Assembly: GCA_038222915.1 (NCBI GenBank)
Contig: JBBRHH010000270.1
Span: 1-8,141, forward strand
Direction of reading: 5' to 3'
Origin: JBBRHH01 sp038222915
GTDB lineage: Bacteria > Planctomycetota > Phycisphaerae > Tepidisphaerales > Tepidisphaeraceae
DNA length: 8,141 nt
This document shows positions 5,777 to 8,141 of the stretch, piece by piece. Both the position numbers and the translations under genes were made by a program. Each line of letters starts with the position of its first letter. Within the stretch, counting starts at the first letter, position 1. A model generated the notes under the pieces. The model saw only the letters and a program-made list of their open reading frames with translations, searched no databases and was not told the DNA's origin.

Positions 5777-7140
5777 GCGAGAATTTTCTACGGAGTATTC
5801 CGTCGGTGCATCGCCTGGTGGAGGCGATTGGGGAGAGCGACTTGCCGCGGCCGATGGTGGTGGCGTTGGCGCGGGAGGAATTGAAGGGGGCGCGGGCGGC
5901 GGGGGAAGTAGTGGTGTTTGAGGAGATCGTGGAGAAGGTTCGGGAGGCGGCGGAGGGGGTTGGACGCTCGCGGTTGCGGGGGGTAGTGAATGGGACGGGG
6001 ATTATTGTGCATACGAATCTGGGCCGGTCGCCGCTCGGTGCGGAGGCGGTGGAGCTTGTGACGCGGGTTGCGTCGTCGTACACGAATCTGGAATTCGATC
6101 TTTCATTGGGGGAGCGTGGGCATCGGGCGGGGTTTCTGGAGTATGCGCTGGAGGTTGTTCTAGGAAATGCAGCCACGGTGGTGAACAATTGTGCGGCGGC
6201 GCTGGTGCTGATGTTGAAGCATTTTTGTATTGGGCCGCGGAATCGGGTGGTCATTTCGCGCGGGGAGCTGGTGCAGATTGGCGGGGGGTTTCGGATACCA
6301 GAGATATTGGAGGCTAGCGGCGCCGAGTTGCGCGAGGTGGGATCTACGAACAAGACTGCGGCGAAGGATTATGCGAAGGGAATCGACAAGCGGACGGCGA
6401 TGGTTTTGAAGGTGCATCGGAGTAACTTCTTCATGGAGGGATTTGTGGAGTCGGCTTCGCGCGAGGAGATCGCGAAAGTGGCGAAGAAGAAGCGGGTGGC
6501 GTTTGTGGAGGATCTGGGGAGCGGGGCGATTTTGAGCGATGAATATTTTACGGGGGCGGAGCATGAGCCTACGCCTGCGGAGGTGTTGAAGGCCGGTGTG
6601 GATCTGGTTTGTTTCAGCGGGGACAAGCTGATGGGCGGGCCACAGGCGGGGATTATCGCGGGGAAGCGGAAGATGGTTGCGCGGTTGAAGCGGGAGCCGC
6701 TTTTTCGGGCGCTTCGGTGCGATAAGCTGACGATGGCGGCGATGCAGGCGACGATTGAAGCGTATCTGAGACAGACGGCTTTTGAGGATTTGCCCGTGCT
6801 TCGGATGATGAAAGTTTCGTTTGAAGAATTGCAGGCGCGGGCGGCGGGAATCGTGCCGGCGGTGGCGGGTTTGCCGGTAAAGGCTTCGGTTGGTCGAGGG
6901 AAGGGGCCGGTGGGGGGCGGGACTTTGCCTAAGTCGGCGATTGATTCGGTGACGGTTGATCTATTGCCCGATTCGATGCGCGTGGATGAACTTGCGGAGC
7001 GGATGCGGAAGGGCGATCCGGCGGTGTTGGGATATGTGGCGGGTGGAAAATTCCGGCTGGATATGCGGACTGTTTTTCCGCACCAGGATGCGGAACTCGC
7101 GCGGGCAATTGTGGCGACGGTTACGCCTCTTCGGTCTTGA
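5773..7140 (+). CDS. selA: L-seryl-tRNA(Sec) selenium transferase
   Basis: SelA is a PLP enzyme that converts Ser-tRNA(Sec) to Sec-tRNA(Sec) using selenophosphate from SelD; characterised bacterial SelA forms large ring-shaped complexes. The protein has 455 residues (E. coli 463), so it is complete. Motifs: IPSVHRLVEA (9-18) in the N-terminal tRNA-binding region; VNGTGIIVHTNLGRSPLG (72-89); VNNCAAALVLML (137-148); RGELVQIGGGFRIPEI (163-178); FSGDKLMGGPQAG (281-293), where Lys285 is the PLP-binding lysine; GRGKGPVGGGTLP (374-386); and RVDELAERMRKGDPAVLGYV (403-422) in the C-terminal domain. The GTG start at 5773 overlaps the selD stop TGA as GTGA, indicating translational coupling. No selB follows: the next gene is convergent and its coding end overlaps the last 20 bases of selA. 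No intrinsic terminator was seen at the 3' end. Confidence 0.96.
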   Translation: MSENFLRSIPSVHRLVEAIGESDLPRPMVVALAREELKGARAAGEVVVFEEIVEKVREAAEGVGRSRLRGVVNGTGIIVHTNLGRSPLGAEAVELVTRVASSYTNLEFDLSLGERGHRAGFLEYALEVVLGNAATVVNNCAAALVLMLKHFCIGPRNRVVISRGELVQIGGGFRIPEILEASGAELREVGSTNKTAAKDYAKGIDKRTAMVLKVHRSNFFMEGFVESASREEIAKVAKKKRVAFVEDLGSGAILSDEYFTGAEHEPTPAEVLKAGVDLVCFSGDKLMGGPQAGIIAGKRKMVARLKREPLFRALRCDKLTMAAMQATIEAYLRQTAFEDLPVLRMMKVSFEELQARAAGIVPAVAGLPVKASVGRGKGPVGGGTLPKSAIDSVTVDLLPDSMRVDELAERMRKGDPAVLGYVAGGKFRLDMRTVFPHQDAELARAIVATVTPLRS

Positions 7141-7786
7141 CGGTTTGGGTGACGCCAAGTTTTTCTAGGACGGCGGCTGGGGGGCCATCGAAGCGGGCGA
7201 GGGGGATGTTGCCGACGTAGCCGATGGCCTGCCAGCCGGCGGGTGTTCCGTAGTAGGCGGAAGCGGCGAGGGAGCGGAATTTTGAGAAGAAATCGGCGGC
7301 TTTTTTCAACTCAGGTTTGGCGGTGCCCTGAAAACAGATGTCGTCGCAGATAGCCTTGCGCTGCTCGTCTTCAATTTGGGAGAACGATTGGTCGAATCGC
7401 TTGGTGGATTCGGCTTCGATCCAGGCGAGTCCTTCGAGGATGGGGGTTCGATCGGCTTGTTGCTGAGGGTAGGGGGCGGAGATCCATTCGTCGATCATGG
7501 CGGTCACGCCGACTTCGTGGGCGGCGGGGCCGTATTCGTCCTTGGGGAGGATGACATCAGCGAGGGTGGTGGCGGTCTTTCGCTCGGCGAGCGTGAAGGT
7601 AAGCGGCCAGAATGCGCCGGGGCGATAGAACTTGGTGAGGTTAGGATCCTTGCCGTAGGGTTTGCCGGACGGTTGGCTGGTGGCGCTCATGGCCGTTGCG
7701 GGGAGTGAGGCCGCAGCGACGGCGGCGAGAACCCACTGCATGGCCTCGCGGCGGGAGATTTCGTAGCCGGTATTTTCGTTGCTCAC
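7121..7786 (-). CDS. Gluconate 2-dehydrogenase subunit 3-like protein, Tat-exported
   Basis: This 221-residue protein is the small subunit that accompanies membrane or periplasmic FAD-dependent (GMC) dehydrogenases of the gluconate 2-dehydrogenase type. The start is GTG at 7786-7784, preceded by AAGGA on the minus strand; its GTG overlaps the stop of the upstream GMC gene as GTGA, so the two are coupled. Residues 10-32 form a twin-arginine signal: SRREAMQ (11-17) followed by a hydrophobic Ala-rich segment ending in ATA. This suits export of a complex folded with its cofactor in the cytoplasm. The stretch FTLAERKTATTLADVILPKDEYGPAAHEVG matches the family core (L..AD.ILP....GPgA.EaGV). The C-terminal part contains GWQAIGYVGNIPLARFDGPP, also typical. 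In these systems the small subunit is thought to help the catalytic subunit reach the periplasm, which fits since only it need carry the Tat signal. The stop TAA (7123-7121) lies inside the end of selA. Confidence 0.88.
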   Translation of the reverse strand: MSNENTGYEISRREAMQWVLAAVAAASLPATAMSATSQPSGKPYGKDPNLTKFYRPGAFWPLTFTLAERKTATTLADVILPKDEYGPAAHEVGVTAMIDEWISAPYPQQQADRTPILEGLAWIEAESTKRFDQSFSQIEDEQRKAICDDICFQGTAKPELKKAADFFSKFRSLAASAYYGTPAGWQAIGYVGNIPLARFDGPPAAVLEKLGVTQTVKTEEA

Positions 7787-8141
7787 AGGTTTCCTTTTTT
7801 CGTCTCTTCGATGAGGTGATCGCAGGCGCGCCAGGCCATGGCCATGATGGTCAGGGTGGGGTTCTTGTCTGCGTTGGAGGCGAAGGCCGCGCCGTCGCAG
7901 AGGAGGAGGTTTTTTACATCCCAGGTCTGGTTCCACGAATTGCAGACGGACTTTTTCGCATCAGCGCCGATGAGTGCGCCGCCCACTTCGTGAATGACGC
8001 GGCCGGGGTTGTGCATGCTGTGGCTGGGCTGGTCTTTGGGGCCGCCGGCGGTGCCGCCCATGGTTTCGATCAATTGCGTGAACGTTTTCTCGGCGTGAAT
8101 GGCCTGATTGATTTCGTGGTCGCTCCATTTCCAGTGGAAGC
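7783..8141 (-). CDS. GMC-family FAD oxidoreductase, C-terminal fragment (gluconate dehydrogenase-like large subunit)
   Basis: Only the last 118 residues are visible; the gene enters from the right edge. In the numbering of the visible part, VIHEVGGALIG (48-58) carries His50, corresponding to the catalytic His of GMC enzymes (usual pattern HxxGGxxMG). WDVKNLLLCDGAAFASNADKNPTLTIMAMAWRACDHLIEE follows at 73-112. Its NPTLTI contains Asn93, the second active-site position, and the GAAF...NPT pattern is the C-terminal FAD-contact signature. This pattern matches flavoprotein subunits of gluconate/sorbitol/2-ketogluconate-type dehydrogenases more than cholesterol or choline oxidases. The likely reaction is oxidation of a sugar, sugar acid or alcohol, with electrons passed to a cytochrome or quinone; the substrate cannot be read from this fragment. 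Its stop overlaps the GTG of the small-subunit gene by four bases. Confidence 0.88.
   Translation of the reverse strand, partial: FHWKWSDHEINQAIHAEKTFTQLIETMGGTAGGPKDQPSHSMHNPGRVIHEVGGALIGADAKKSVCNSWNQTWDVKNLLLCDGAAFASNADKNPTLTIMAMAWRACDHLIEETKKGNL

Overview
The window looks like chromosomal DNA from a planctomycete, most likely class Phycisphaerae. The clearest marker is a small membrane protein ending in a CxxC-GYDMRATPNR-CxxC zinc ribbon, a signature I associate with paralogous families in that class. High GC, frequent GTG/TTG starts, a Tat-dependent gluconate-dehydrogenase-type module and a GGNDS-type (probably PPi-dependent) phosphofructokinase fit but are not diagnostic. No rRNA, tRNA, CRISPR array, transposase or phage gene was seen.

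Layout: (1) Positions 1-935, minus strand, hold the N-terminal 311 residues of an exported zinc metallopeptidase-like protein, cut by the window edge just after its HETGH motif. (2) A 123-bp gap with a short CACGAAG-type repeat leads to a plus-strand membrane/zinc-ribbon protein (1059-1694), whose base composition differs from its surroundings. (3) A hairpin lies in the 36-bp gap to the convergent phosphofructokinase gene (1731-2945, minus), which has a good sigma70-like promoter at 2989-3016. (4) A divergent intergenic region leads to a plus-strand protein with an ABM-like N-terminal domain and a long acidic then Pro/Gln-rich tail (3165-4160), followed by a small secreted protein of unknown function (4266-4634) with its own candidate promoter and a hairpin terminator. 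(5) selD (4724-5776, probable TTG start) and selA (5773-7140) overlap by GTGA and form a selenium-utilisation operon. (6) Convergent to selA, and overlapping its last 20 bp, is the end of a minus-strand pair: a truncated GMC oxidoreductase (7783-8141) and a Tat-exported gluconate 2-dehydrogenase subunit 3-like protein (7121-7786), again joined by a GTGA overlap.

Functional links: SelD makes selenophosphate and SelA uses it to convert Ser-tRNA(Sec) to Sec-tRNA(Sec); selB and selC are not in the window and no gene here reads through a UGA. The GMC protein and subunit 3 probably form one exported sugar or alcohol dehydrogenase. The other genes look like independent units. I found no convincing new multi-gene system. 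The least explained items are the ABM-like/disordered-tail protein, its small secreted neighbour, the zinc-ribbon membrane protein with its repeat, and the bacterial secreted relative of the YIL108W-type metallopeptidases.
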